Part shown: one piece after another, positions 1 to 6,052 of the stretch | Layout of the letters: each line of letters starts with the position of its first letter | How positions within the stretch are numbered: position 1 is the first letter of the stretch | NCBI GenBank assembly: GCA_028866355.1 | Contig: JAGWIH010000110.1 | Coordinates: forward strand, 1 to 7,304 | Direction: 5' to 3' | Source of the DNA: Alphaproteobacteria bacterium | Lineage (GTDB): Bacteria > Pseudomonadota > Alphaproteobacteria > ATCC43930 > CGMCC-115725 | DNA length: 7,304 bases | The notes under the pieces: model-generated | Told to the model about the DNA's origin: nothing | The model's database searches: none | The model's input: only the letters and a program-made list of their open reading frames with translations | Program-made: the position numbers and the translations under genes

Positions 1-430
1 GCAAGCGGTGATCACGCCGCACGAAGGCGAATTCGCGCGTTTGTTTTCGATCGCCGGCGACAAGCTGACGCGCGCCCGCGCCGCTGCCGCCGAATGCCAT
101 GCGGTCGTCGTGCTCAAAGGCACCGACACGGTGATCGCCGCGCCCAACGGCAGCGCCGCGATTAACGGCAACGCGCCGCCGTCGCTCGCTACCGGCGGCA
201 CCGGCGACGTGCTGGCCGGTTTAATCCTCGGCCTCTTGGCGCAGGGCCTCGACCCGTTCCGCGCCGCTTGCGCTGCCTGCTGGCTGCACGGCGACGTAGC
301 GCAGGATCGCGGTGCCGGCTTGATCCCGGAAGACCTGATTGCCGGCCTGCCGGCTTCCCTGGCGCGCCTGGCGGTTCGGGGTGCGCTTGCCAAAGACCGA
401 CGGCCGGCGTTATCGCTTGATCATGAGTGA
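1..430 (+). CDS. nnrD: ADP/ATP-dependent NAD(P)H-hydrate dehydratase, C-terminal part (5' truncated by window edge)
   Basis: The reading frame is open from the left edge (first whole codon at base 2) to a TGA at 428-430, so about 142 C-terminal residues are visible. They read as the C-terminal half of the YjeF_C/carbohydrate-kinase-like domain. Seen directly are VITPHEGEFARL near the edge, then VVVLKGTDTVIAAPNG, then the nucleotide-binding and catalytic stretch LATGGTGDVLAG, whose Asp codon is at 206-208. The family uses ADP or ATP to dehydrate (S)-NAD(P)H hydrates back to NAD(P)H, a cytosolic metabolite-repair step. In most bacteria this domain is fused to an N-terminal NAD(P)HX epimerase; that part would lie outside the window, so the fusion cannot be tested. 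The stop codon overlaps the start of the next gene by 8 bases, which suggests translational coupling. Confidence 0.93.
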   Translation, partial: QAVITPHEGEFARLFSIAGDKLTRARAAAAECHAVVVLKGTDTVIAAPNGSAAINGNAPPSLATGGTGDVLAGLILGLLAQGLDPFRAACAACWLHGDVAQDRGAGLIPEDLIAGLPASLARLAVRGALAKDRRPALSLDHE

Positions 431-1832
431 ACGCATCAGCCTTCTCGATCGCACCCTCAATTCCCTGCGCGGCGCGTGGCGCGATATCGCCGCCTCGGCG
501 CGCGATGCGTTGTCGAACCAGCCGCGGCCGGAACTTTCGTCCGAAGACGCCGAGCGGCTGCGCGTCCAGCTGCGCGATTGTCTCGAAGGCAAGGGCGGCG
601 AGGTTTCGGCGCGTGCCCGTGCCGCCGGGCTCGGCCGCACCTATCTCGCGCTCAACGCCGTCGGTCGCGCGCGCTTTCTGCGCTTGCTGGCGACCGAGTT
701 CGACATCGATCATGCCGAAGTCGGCCGCATCAGCGCGCAGCTCCGGTCGGCCGCCGACGATTTCGAGCGCGGCAAGATCGAGCGTACGCTGCGCCACGCG
801 CTCGAGCCGCCGCGCGTCCGGCTGCTGACGCAGTTCAACGCCTTGCCGGAAGGCGTCAAGTTCCTGGTCGACATGCGCGCCGAGCTGATGCGGCTCGGCC
901 GCGACGACGTCGAGCTCGCGGCGCTCGAGCAGGATTTGAAGACGCTGCTCGCCAGCTGGTTCGACATCGGCTTCCTCGAGCTGCACAGCATCGGCTGGGG
1001 TTCGCCGGCGGCGCTGCTCGAGAAGCTGATGCACTATGAAGCGGTGCACGAGATCCGCAGCTGGAACGATCTCAAGAACCGGCTCGAGGCCGATCGCCGC
1101 TGCTTCGCCTTCTTCCATCCGCGCATGCCGCAAGAGCCGATCATCTTCGTCGAAGTCGCCTTGACCAAGGGAATGTCCGACAACGTGCAGACGCTGCTGG
1201 ACGAGAGCGCTCCCATCGACGATCCGACCGAGGCCGACACGGCGAATTTCTATTCGATCTCGAACTGCCAGCGCGGCCTGTGGGGCATCAGCTTCGGCGA
1301 TTTCCTGATCAAGCGTGTCGCCGACATGCTCGCGGCCGAGCTGCCGCATCTCAAGACCTACACCACGTTGTCGCCGATTCCGGGCTTCGCTGCCTGGCTC
1401 GAGAAGCGGATGCAGGACGAGGGCAACGACCTGCTGACCGAAGAGGAGCGCGCGGCGATCACGGCGCTGCCCGGCAGCGACCACGGCGGTTTCGTGGCGT
1501 TGATCGCCCGGCCCGACTGGAATGCCGATGCGGCGGTCGTCGAGGTCGTCAAGGCACCGCTCATGCGGCTGTGCGCGCGCTATCTGTTGAGCGAGACGAC
1601 GCCGGCCGGCCGGGCCATCGACCCGGTGGCGCATTTCCATCTCAGCAACGGCGCCCGGATCGAGCGGATCAATTGGCAGGCCGACACCTCGAAAAAAGGC
1701 CTGCAACAGTCCTTCGGCATGATGATCAACTACCTGTACCGCCTCGGCGATATCGAGCGGAACCACGAGGCCTATACCGGCGAAGGCCAGATCACGGCGG
1801 CGAGCGCGGTGACCCGGTTGGTCAAAGACTGA
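423..1832 (+). CDS. matA: malonyl-CoA decarboxylase
   Basis: This 469-residue protein should convert malonyl-CoA to acetyl-CoA and CO2 in the cytosol, clearing malonyl-CoA or feeding acetyl-CoA to central metabolism. It has the family architecture: an N-terminal helical region (about 1-170) and a C-terminal acetyltransferase-like catalytic domain. Family signatures are visible: VHEIRSWNDLKNRL, RCFAFFHPRMPQEPIIFVEVAL, FYSISNCQRGLWGISFGDFLIK, TTLSPIPGF and PVAHFHLSNGA. Ser317 in LSPIPGF and His406 in HFHL correspond, by my alignment from memory, to the catalytic Ser329 and His423 of the human enzyme. No targeting peptide is seen, and the length fits bacterial members. ATG at 423 was chosen because it gives a natural N-terminus and overlaps the nnrD stop; there is no good Shine-Dalgarno, so coupled reinitiation is likely. 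The symbol matA is borrowed from the rhizobial malonate operon; no matB or matC gene is next to it here. Confidence 0.95.
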   Translation: MSERISLLDRTLNSLRGAWRDIAASARDALSNQPRPELSSEDAERLRVQLRDCLEGKGGEVSARARAAGLGRTYLALNAVGRARFLRLLATEFDIDHAEVGRISAQLRSAADDFERGKIERTLRHALEPPRVRLLTQFNALPEGVKFLVDMRAELMRLGRDDVELAALEQDLKTLLASWFDIGFLELHSIGWGSPAALLEKLMHYEAVHEIRSWNDLKNRLEADRRCFAFFHPRMPQEPIIFVEVALTKGMSDNVQTLLDESAPIDDPTEADTANFYSISNCQRGLWGISFGDFLIKRVADMLAAELPHLKTYTTLSPIPGFAAWLEKRMQDEGNDLLTEEERAAITALPGSDHGGFVALIARPDWNADAAVVEVVKAPLMRLCARYLLSETTPAGRAIDPVAHFHLSNGARIERINWQADTSKKGLQQSFGMMINYLYRLGDIERNHEAYTGEGQITAASAVTRLVKD

Positions 1833-1881
1833 ATTGGTCAGTAATGCTGCGGATAAATGACTGAAAAAGTCGCGAATGTTA

Positions 1882-1912
1882 TTGACATTTTAGGTTAATT
1901 TCCGTCATTAAT
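1882..1912 (+). promoter_or_regulatory. candidate sigma-70 promoter in AT-rich gap
   Basis: A perfect TTGACA lies at 1882-1887 in a markedly AT-rich patch. The -10 is weak: TCATTA at 17-base spacing (1905-1910) or ATTAAT at 19-base spacing (1907-1912). TTAAT (1895-1899) and ATTAA (1907-1911) form a short inverted repeat across the spacer and -10, which could be an operator. It would serve the 83-residue gene starting at 1998 with a leader of about 80 bases. Assigned by eye only. Confidence 0.38.
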
Positions 1913-1921
1913 CGCACAGTG

Positions 1922-1945
1922 TTATCCCCAAAAGGCTGTGGATTA
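1922..1945 (+). promoter_or_regulatory. convergent pair of DnaA-box-like 9-mers
   Basis: TTATCCCCA at 1922-1930 and, in inverse orientation, TGTGGATTA at 1937-1945 (reverse complement TAATCCACA) each match the DnaA box TTATCCACA at 8 of 9 positions. Six bases separate them. They sit beside the most AT-rich patch in the window and just downstream of the TTGACA. They could be a DnaA-controlled operator, part of a replication-linked site, or chance; the sequence alone does not decide. Confidence 0.35.
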
Positions 1946-1997
1946 AACGCCAGCGACAAGGCGGACGCCAAGTCAGGGGTCTCGGGGGGCGGGGAAC

Positions 1998-2249
1998 TTG
2001 TTCGAAAATCTTTTGCAAAAACGGCGTGAGCCGGTTGAGGTGCGCAGCGGCGATCGGTTCTGCCGTCGCCGCCGCGACAAGGTGATGGAACTCGTCACCG
2101 TCACGGATTTGCGTCCGGATTCCGTCGGCATCACGCACGTCCATTTCAAGCTGGCCTTCGAGGAAGCGGCCATCGGCCGGGTCGAAGGCGGTCGCCGCGT
2201 GCTGGCCTTGAATTCGTTCGTCGCGGCCTATAACGAGCGCATGGCCTGA
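1998..2249 (+). CDS. uncharacterised 83-residue basic protein with TTG start
   Basis: I recognise no characterised family. The protein begins MFENLLQKRREP, carries a cluster of four arginines at about residues 24-27, then alternating hydrophobic segments (VMELVTVTDLRPDSVGITHVHFKLAF) that look like beta strands of one small globular domain, and ends near RRVLALNSFVAAYNERMA. There is no signal peptide or membrane segment and only one cysteine. Its style recalls short conserved hypothetical proteins of alphaproteobacteria, but that is memory, not a search. Codon use is GC-rich at third positions like its neighbours, supporting real coding. TTG at 1998 is the only initiator available: no in-frame ATG, GTG or TTG occurs between it and the TAA at 1944-1946. 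A G-rich stretch (1984-1994) stands where a ribosome site is expected. It lies alone between the decarboxylase gene and the tRNA, so context gives no function. Confidence 0.72.
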   Translation: MFENLLQKRREPVEVRSGDRFCRRRRDKVMELVTVTDLRPDSVGITHVHFKLAFEEAAIGRVEGGRRVLALNSFVAAYNERMA

Positions 2250-2283
2250 ACGCCCGGCCGGCGGCTTTTCCACCGTTAGACCC

Positions 2284-2294
2284 TGTGCTATGAA
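2284..2294 (+). promoter_or_regulatory. candidate extended -10 promoter for tRNA-Leu (and possibly tig)
   Basis: TGTGCTATGAA contains TG-C-TATGAA, an extended -10 with the hexamer at 2289-2294 (4 of 6 matches to TATAAT). The -35 region about 17 bases upstream (TTTTCC, 2266-2271) is poor. The predicted start near 2301 would leave a leader of about 27 bases before the mature tRNA. The same eight bases, TGTGCTAT, occur at the proposed lon promoter. Confidence 0.42.
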
Positions 2295-2327
2295 CCCGGC
2301 TTCGCCGTGCGGCGGGCACGTCCAGTT

Positions 2328-2412
2328 GCGGGCGTGGCGGAATTGGCAGACGCACTCGGTTTAGGTCCGAGCGACGCAAGTCGTGGGGGTTCGAATCCCT
2401 CCGCCCGCACCA
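2328..2412 (+). tRNA. tRNA-Leu (anticodon UAG)
   Basis: The 85 bases fold as a class II tRNA. The acceptor stem pairs GCGGGCG (2328-2334) with CGCCCGC (2402-2408), followed by discriminator A and an encoded CCA (2410-2412). The anticodon stem pairs CTCGG (2355-2359) with CCGAG (2367-2371) around the loop TTTAGGT, giving anticodon UAG at 2362-2364, which decodes leucine CUN codons. A long variable arm (about 2372-2384) and the T-loop GTTCGAATC identify the leucine type. It lies 52 bases upstream of tig on the same strand with no clear terminator between them. Confidence 0.97.
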
Positions 2413-2464
2413 CCGGATTCAGCCCGAAACCGGATAACCTCAAGCAAGAAGAAGTCGTGATCCC

Positions 2465-3796
2465 ATGCAAGTGAGAGAGACCAGCGCCGAAGGCCTGAAG
2501 CACGAATTCACCGTCGTCGTCGCTGCTGCCGAGATCGAGCAGAAGATTCAAGACCGCCTCGCCGAGATCGGCCGTTCCGTAAGGTTGCCCGGCTTCCGCC
2601 AAGGCAAAGCGCCGCTCGCCTTATTGAAAAAGCGCTACGGCCCGTCGGTCATGGGCGAAGTGGTCGAGCGTGCGGTCAACGACAGCTCGTCCGAGACGAT
2701 CAAGGAGCACAAGCTGCGGCCGGCGTTGCAGCCGAAGATCGAGATCGTCTCGTTCAATGAGGGCAAGGACCTCGAATACAAGCTCGCGGTCGAGGTCCTG
2801 CCGGAAATCGGCGCGGTTTCGCTCGATGGCATTGCGCTCGAACGCTGGAAAGCCGAAATCCCCGACAACGAAATCGACCAGGCGCTGGAGCGCATCGCCA
2901 AGCAGCAGCGCAAAACGTCGCCGGTCGAACGCGCCGCCGACAAAGGCGACTTCGCGCGCATCGATTTCAAGGGCACCCTCGACGGCGTCGCTTTTCCGGG
3001 CGGCAGCGCCGAAAATTACCTGCTCGAGCTCGGCGCGGGCGGGTTCATTCCGGGCTTCGAGGATCAGCTGGTCGGCGCCAAGGCCGGCGAAACACGCACC
3101 GTCGCCGTGACCTTTCCGGCGGATTACGGCAACGCCGAGCTCGCCGGCAAAGCCGCTGAATTTGCAGTCACGGTCAAGGAAGTACGCCAGGCCGAGACCC
3201 AGCCGATCGACGAATCCCTGGCCACGGCCGTCGGCATGGAAAATCTCGCCGAGCTGCGCCAAGCCGTGCGCGAGCGCATCGAGCGCGAATACAGCGGCAT
3301 CGCGCGGCAGAAGCTGAAGCGCGAATTGCTCGACCAATTGGCCGCGCGCCACTCTTTCGCCGTGCCGGCCGGCATGCTCGATCTCGAATTCCAAAACCTT
3401 TGGCGCGAGATCGAAGCCGAACGCAAACGCGCCAAGGACAGCGGCGCGCCGGATCCCGAACTCGGCAAGGACGACGCCGCGCTCAAGGCCGAGTTCCAGG
3501 CCTTGTCGGAGCGGCGCGTGCGCCTCGGACTGCTGCTCAACGAGATCGGCCGCATCAATTCGGTCACCGTCGCGGCCGAAGAGCTCAACCGTGCCGTCAT
3601 CGACCGCGCGCGCGGCTTTCCCGGCCAGGAACGGGAAGTGCTAGACTTCTACCGCAACAATCCGCAGGCGCTCGATAGCCTGCGGGCGCCGATCTACGAG
3701 GACAAGGTCGTCGACTTCATCCTCGGCAAGGTGAACGTGACCGAGCGCAGCGTGCCGCCGGCGGAACTGACCGCCGCCGCGACCAAGGAAGACTGA
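2465..3796 (+). CDS. tig: trigger factor, ribosome-associated chaperone / peptidyl-prolyl isomerase
   Basis: This 443-residue protein is close in length to E. coli Tig (432). The N-terminal ribosome-binding domain (about 1-115) carries the signature GFRQGKAP at 43-50, matching the loop that docks on ribosomal protein L23 at the tunnel exit. A FKBP-type prolyl isomerase domain follows (about 160-242: GDFARIDFKGTLDG through GGFIPGFEDQLVG to FAVTVKEV). The rest (about 250-430) is the helical chaperone region, with a polar tail. It binds nascent chains in the cytosol before DnaK or GroEL act. ATG 2465 gives the normal family N-terminus; the ribosome site is weak (purine run at 2446-2454, 10 bases upstream). 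Transcription may come from the tRNA-Leu promoter. Only 37 bases separate it from clpP, so the two are probably co-transcribed. Confidence 0.98.
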   Translation: MQVRETSAEGLKHEFTVVVAAAEIEQKIQDRLAEIGRSVRLPGFRQGKAPLALLKKRYGPSVMGEVVERAVNDSSSETIKEHKLRPALQPKIEIVSFNEGKDLEYKLAVEVLPEIGAVSLDGIALERWKAEIPDNEIDQALERIAKQQRKTSPVERAADKGDFARIDFKGTLDGVAFPGGSAENYLLELGAGGFIPGFEDQLVGAKAGETRTVAVTFPADYGNAELAGKAAEFAVTVKEVRQAETQPIDESLATAVGMENLAELRQAVRERIEREYSGIARQKLKRELLDQLAARHSFAVPAGMLDLEFQNLWREIEAERKRAKDSGAPDPELGKDDAALKAEFQALSERRVRLGLLLNEIGRINSVTVAAEELNRAVIDRARGFPGQEREVLDFYRNNPQALDSLRAPIYEDKVVDFILGKVNVTERSVPPAELTAAATKED

Positions 3797-3833
3797 ACGC
3801 GACGATCGACCCAGGAAGCGAGGACAAGGAGCG

Positions 3834-4469
3834 ATGACGGACCCGTTCGAACAGTACATGCAGACGCTGGTGCCGATGGTGGTCGAGCAGACCAACCGCG
3901 GCGAGCGCGCCTACGACATCTATTCGCGCCTGTTGAAGGAGCGGATCATCTTCCTGGTCGGACCGGTCAACGACATGGTTTCGAGCCTGGTCTGCGCGCA
4001 GCTTTTGTTCCTCGAATCCGAGAATCCGACCAAGGACATCTCGCTCTATATCAATTCGCCCGGCGGCGTCGTCACGTCGGGTCTGGCGATCTACGACACC
4101 ATGCAATACATCCGGCCGGACATCGCCACGGTCTGCATCGGCATGGCGGCGTCGATGGGGTCGCTGTTGCTGACCGCCGGCGCCAAAGGCAAGCGCGTCG
4201 CGCTGCCCAATGCCAGCATCATGATTCATCAGCCATCGGGCGGTTTTCAGGGTCAGGCAACCGACATCGAAATCCACGCCCGCGAAATCTTGCGGACGCG
4301 CGCCCGGCTCAATGAAATCTACGTGCGGCATACCGGCCAGCCGCTCGATGCAGTGGCGACCGCGCTCGAGCGGGATCGTTTCATGTCGCCGGACGAAGCC
4401 AAGGCCTTCGGCCTGATCGACGAGGTCATGACCAACCGGCCGGTCACAGCCGACGAAAAACGCACCTGA
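3834..4469 (+). CDS. clpP: ATP-dependent Clp protease proteolytic subunit
   Basis: This 211-residue serine protease forms the double-heptamer chamber that degrades proteins fed to it by ClpX or ClpA. The triad is intact: Ser107 in GMAASMGS, His132 in IMIHQP and Asp181 in ERDRF, aligning with Ser111, His136 and Asp185 of the E. coli precursor. The oxyanion-region NSPGG motif (74-78) and the handle sequence QGQATDIEIHAREIL (139-153) are present. By comparison with E. coli, whose mature chain starts ALVPMV, self-cleavage should remove about 10 residues to leave TLVPMV at the new N-terminus; this is inferred. A purine-rich AAGGAG (3826-3831) precedes ATG 3834 at short spacing. Its closeness to tig suggests an operon, while clpX begins 207 bases downstream behind its own leader. 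Confidence 0.99.
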   Translation: MTDPFEQYMQTLVPMVVEQTNRGERAYDIYSRLLKERIIFLVGPVNDMVSSLVCAQLLFLESENPTKDISLYINSPGGVVTSGLAIYDTMQYIRPDIATVCIGMAASMGSLLLTAGAKGKRVALPNASIMIHQPSGGFQGQATDIEIHAREILRTRARLNEIYVRHTGQPLDAVATALERDRFMSPDEAKAFGLIDEVMTNRPVTADEKRT

Positions 4470-4476
4470 CCCCTGC

Positions 4477-4490
4477 GTTAACGCGTTAAC
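4477..4490. repeat. tandem 8-base repeat forming a 14-base perfect palindrome
   Basis: GTTAACGCGTTAAC (4477-4490) is a perfect palindrome. It arises from two tandem copies of GCGTTAAC (4475-4482 and 4483-4490), eight bases after the clpP stop codon. Such symmetry suits binding of a dimeric regulator, but no family is identifiable. It is not a terminator: there is no T-run, and the stem is AT-centred and short. Confidence 0.6.
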
Positions 4491-4500
4491 CCCTGGATTC

Positions 4501-4544
4501 GCACGGCTTATTAACTAGTTATTGAACCTAGGGCCGTGCATAAT
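4501..4544 (+). promoter_or_regulatory. candidate clpX promoter region with nested inverted repeats
   Basis: GCACGGC (4501-4507) is mirrored by GCCGTGC (4533-4539), and the 25-base interval holds the palindrome TAACTAGTTA (4512-4521). CATAAT at 4539-4544 is a 5-of-6 match to the -10 consensus, directly after the right arm; the -35 at 17-base spacing (TAGTTA) is poor. If used, transcription would start near 4551 and leave a leader of about 125 bases before clpX. The overlap of the right arm with the -10 would suit repression. Inferred by eye. Confidence 0.42.
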
Positions 4545-4627
4545 GTTGAATGGAATGGGGCGGAAAAGGCCCTGTCGTCGTGAACCGGAATAAAAACCGG
4601 AGGCCGGCTCGGCGGATGGCAGCGGCG

Positions 4628-4655
4628 CGAGGCATGCGGGGAACCGTATGCATCG
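4628..4655 (+). promoter_or_regulatory. hairpin in the clpX 5' leader with a GGAA tetraloop
   Basis: Bases 4632-4639 pair with 4644-4651 (eight pairs including one G-U) around the loop GGAA, a GNRA-type tetraloop. Outside one G-A mismatch (4631/4652), three more pairs continue the helix (4628-4630 with 4653-4655). It ends 12 bases before the GGAG ribosome site (4668-4671) and is not followed by a T-run, so it is not a terminator. A role in clpX mRNA stability or translation is inference. Confidence 0.5.
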
Positions 4656-4676
4656 GGTGGTGTTGACGGAGAGACC

Positions 4677-5942
4677 ATGACCAAGCCGAGCGGCGGCGAC
4701 TCGAAGAACACGCTCTACTGCTCCTTCTGCGGCAAGAGCCAGCACGAGGTCCGCAAACTCATTGCCGGGCCGACGGTGTTCATCTGCGATGAATGCGTCG
4801 AGCTCTGCATGGACATCATCCGTGAAGAGCACAAGACGACGCTCGTCAAATCGCGGGACGGCGTTCCGACGCCGCGCGACATCTGCAAGGTGCTCGACGA
4901 TTACGTGATCGGCCAGGACCACGCCAAGCGCGTGCTGTCGGTGGCCGTCCACAACCACTACAAGCGCCTGGCGCACGGCGCCAAGAGCAACGACGTCGAG
5001 CTGGCGAAATCGAACATCTTGCTGGTCGGGCCGACCGGCTCGGGCAAGACACTGCTGGCGCAGACGCTGGCGCGCATCATCGACGTGCCGTTCACCATGG
5101 CCGACGCGACGACGTTGACCGAAGCCGGTTATGTCGGCGAGGACGTCGAGAACATCATCCTGAAGCTGCTTCAGTCCGCCGACTACAACGTCGAGCGGGC
5201 GCAGCGCGGCATCGTCTATATCGACGAGGTCGACAAGATTTCGCGCAAGTCGGACAACCCGTCGATCACCCGCGACGTGTCGGGCGAAGGCGTGCAGCAG
5301 GCGCTCCTCAAGATCATGGAGGGCACCGTCGCGTCGGTGCCGCCGCAAGGCGGCCGCAAGCATCCGCAGCAGGAATTTCTGCAGGTCGACACCACCAACA
5401 TCCTGTTCATCTGCGGCGGCGCGTTCGCCGGGCTGGAAAAGCTCATCGCCCAGCGCCGCCAGGGCACCTCGATCGGCTTTGGCGCCGAAGTGCGCGCGCC
5501 CGAGGAGCGCAAGACCGGCGAGATACTCAAGGAACTCGAGCCCGAGGATTTGCTCAAGTTCGGCCTGATTCCCGAGTTCGTCGGCCGGTTGCCGGTGGTC
5601 GCCACGCTCGACGACCTCGACGAGAGCGCGCTGGTCGACATCCTCACCAAGCCGAAGAACGCGCTGGTCAAGCAATACCAGCGGCTGTTCGAGATGGAAG
5701 ACGTCCGCCTCGAGTTCAACGACGAGGCCATGAAGGCAATCGCCCACAAGGCGATCGCGCGCAAGACCGGCGCACGCGGCCTGCGCTCGATCATGGAGGC
5801 GATTCTGCTCGAGCCGATGTTCGAGCTGCCGGGCCTCGAGGGCGTCACCGGCATCGTCATCAACCGCGAGGTCGTCGAGGGCCGCGCGCAGCCGCTCCAC
5901 ATCTACTCGGAGCGCCGGGGCGACGTTCCGACCAGCGCCTGA
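4677..5942 (+). CDS. clpX: ATP-dependent Clp protease ATP-binding subunit, AAA+ unfoldase
   Basis: This 421-residue hexameric unfoldase recognises tagged substrates and threads them into ClpP. All expected parts are present in order: the N-terminal zinc-binding domain with Cys15, Cys18, Cys37 and Cys40; Walker A GPTGSGKT (118-125); the pore-1 loop GYVG (151-154); Walker B with Asp183-Glu184 in IVYIDEVDK; the RKH loop (227-229); the IGF loop (266-268) that docks on ClpP; the arginine finger Arg304 in EFVGRLP; and the sensor-2 Arg370 in GARGLR. Length matches the E. coli protein (424). GGAG at 4668-4671 is five bases before ATG 4677, supporting this start. The gene stands 207 bases after clpP, with its own promoter-like element and a leader hairpin, so it may be transcribed separately from clpP as well as by read-through. 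Confidence 0.99.
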   Translation: MTKPSGGDSKNTLYCSFCGKSQHEVRKLIAGPTVFICDECVELCMDIIREEHKTTLVKSRDGVPTPRDICKVLDDYVIGQDHAKRVLSVAVHNHYKRLAHGAKSNDVELAKSNILLVGPTGSGKTLLAQTLARIIDVPFTMADATTLTEAGYVGEDVENIILKLLQSADYNVERAQRGIVYIDEVDKISRKSDNPSITRDVSGEGVQQALLKIMEGTVASVPPQGGRKHPQQEFLQVDTTNILFICGGAFAGLEKLIAQRRQGTSIGFGAEVRAPEERKTGEILKELEPEDLLKFGLIPEFVGRLPVVATLDDLDESALVDILTKPKNALVKQYQRLFEMEDVRLEFNDEAMKAIAHKAIARKTGARGLRSIMEAILLEPMFELPGLEGVTGIVINREVVEGRAQPLHIYSERRGDVPTSA

Positions 5943-5947
5943 TCGGC

Positions 5948-5969
5948 GCCGGCCGCCGGCCGGCTTTGT
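5948..5969 (+). terminator. possible rho-independent terminator after clpX
   Basis: GCCGGC (5948-5953) pairs with GCCGGC (5959-5964) across a five-base loop and is followed directly by TTTGT, six bases after the clpX stop. The GC stem and position fit a terminator, but the T-tract is short and the repetitive GCCGGC copies allow other pairings. Confidence 0.45.
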
Positions 5970-6052
5970 CACAAATCCGATTCGAATGCGCACCATGGCG
6001 CAAATCCGGCCACGACCCCTTGATCTGGGCCGTCCGGCGGGCCACCTTATGT

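Noticed and set aside
189..1766. Long open frame of 525 codons on the minus strand
   Set aside because: It lies antisense to nnrD and the clearly identified malonyl-CoA decarboxylase. Its composition (Arg, Ala, Gly, Gln-rich, no recognisable motif) is what GC-rich codons give when read backwards.
1838..1869. Terminator after the malonyl-CoA decarboxylase gene (TCAGT/ACTGA inverted repeat)
   Set aside because: The stem has only five pairs with a long loop and is followed by a run of A, not T, so it does not resemble a rho-independent terminator on the plus strand.
1895..1911. CtrA-like site (TTAA repeats at 1895-1898 and 1908-1911)
   Set aside because: The CtrA consensus has seven bases between TTAA halves; here there are nine. 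The TTAA pair at 4478-4489 has four.
2252..2269. GC-rich stretch followed by TTTT after the 83-residue gene, as a terminator
   Set aside because: Only three or four consecutive base pairs can be formed, too few for a convincing terminator hairpin.
4515..5996. Open frame of 493 codons on the minus strand across clpX
   Set aside because: It is the antisense shadow of a complete ClpX with every catalytic motif intact, and its translation has no recognisable domain.
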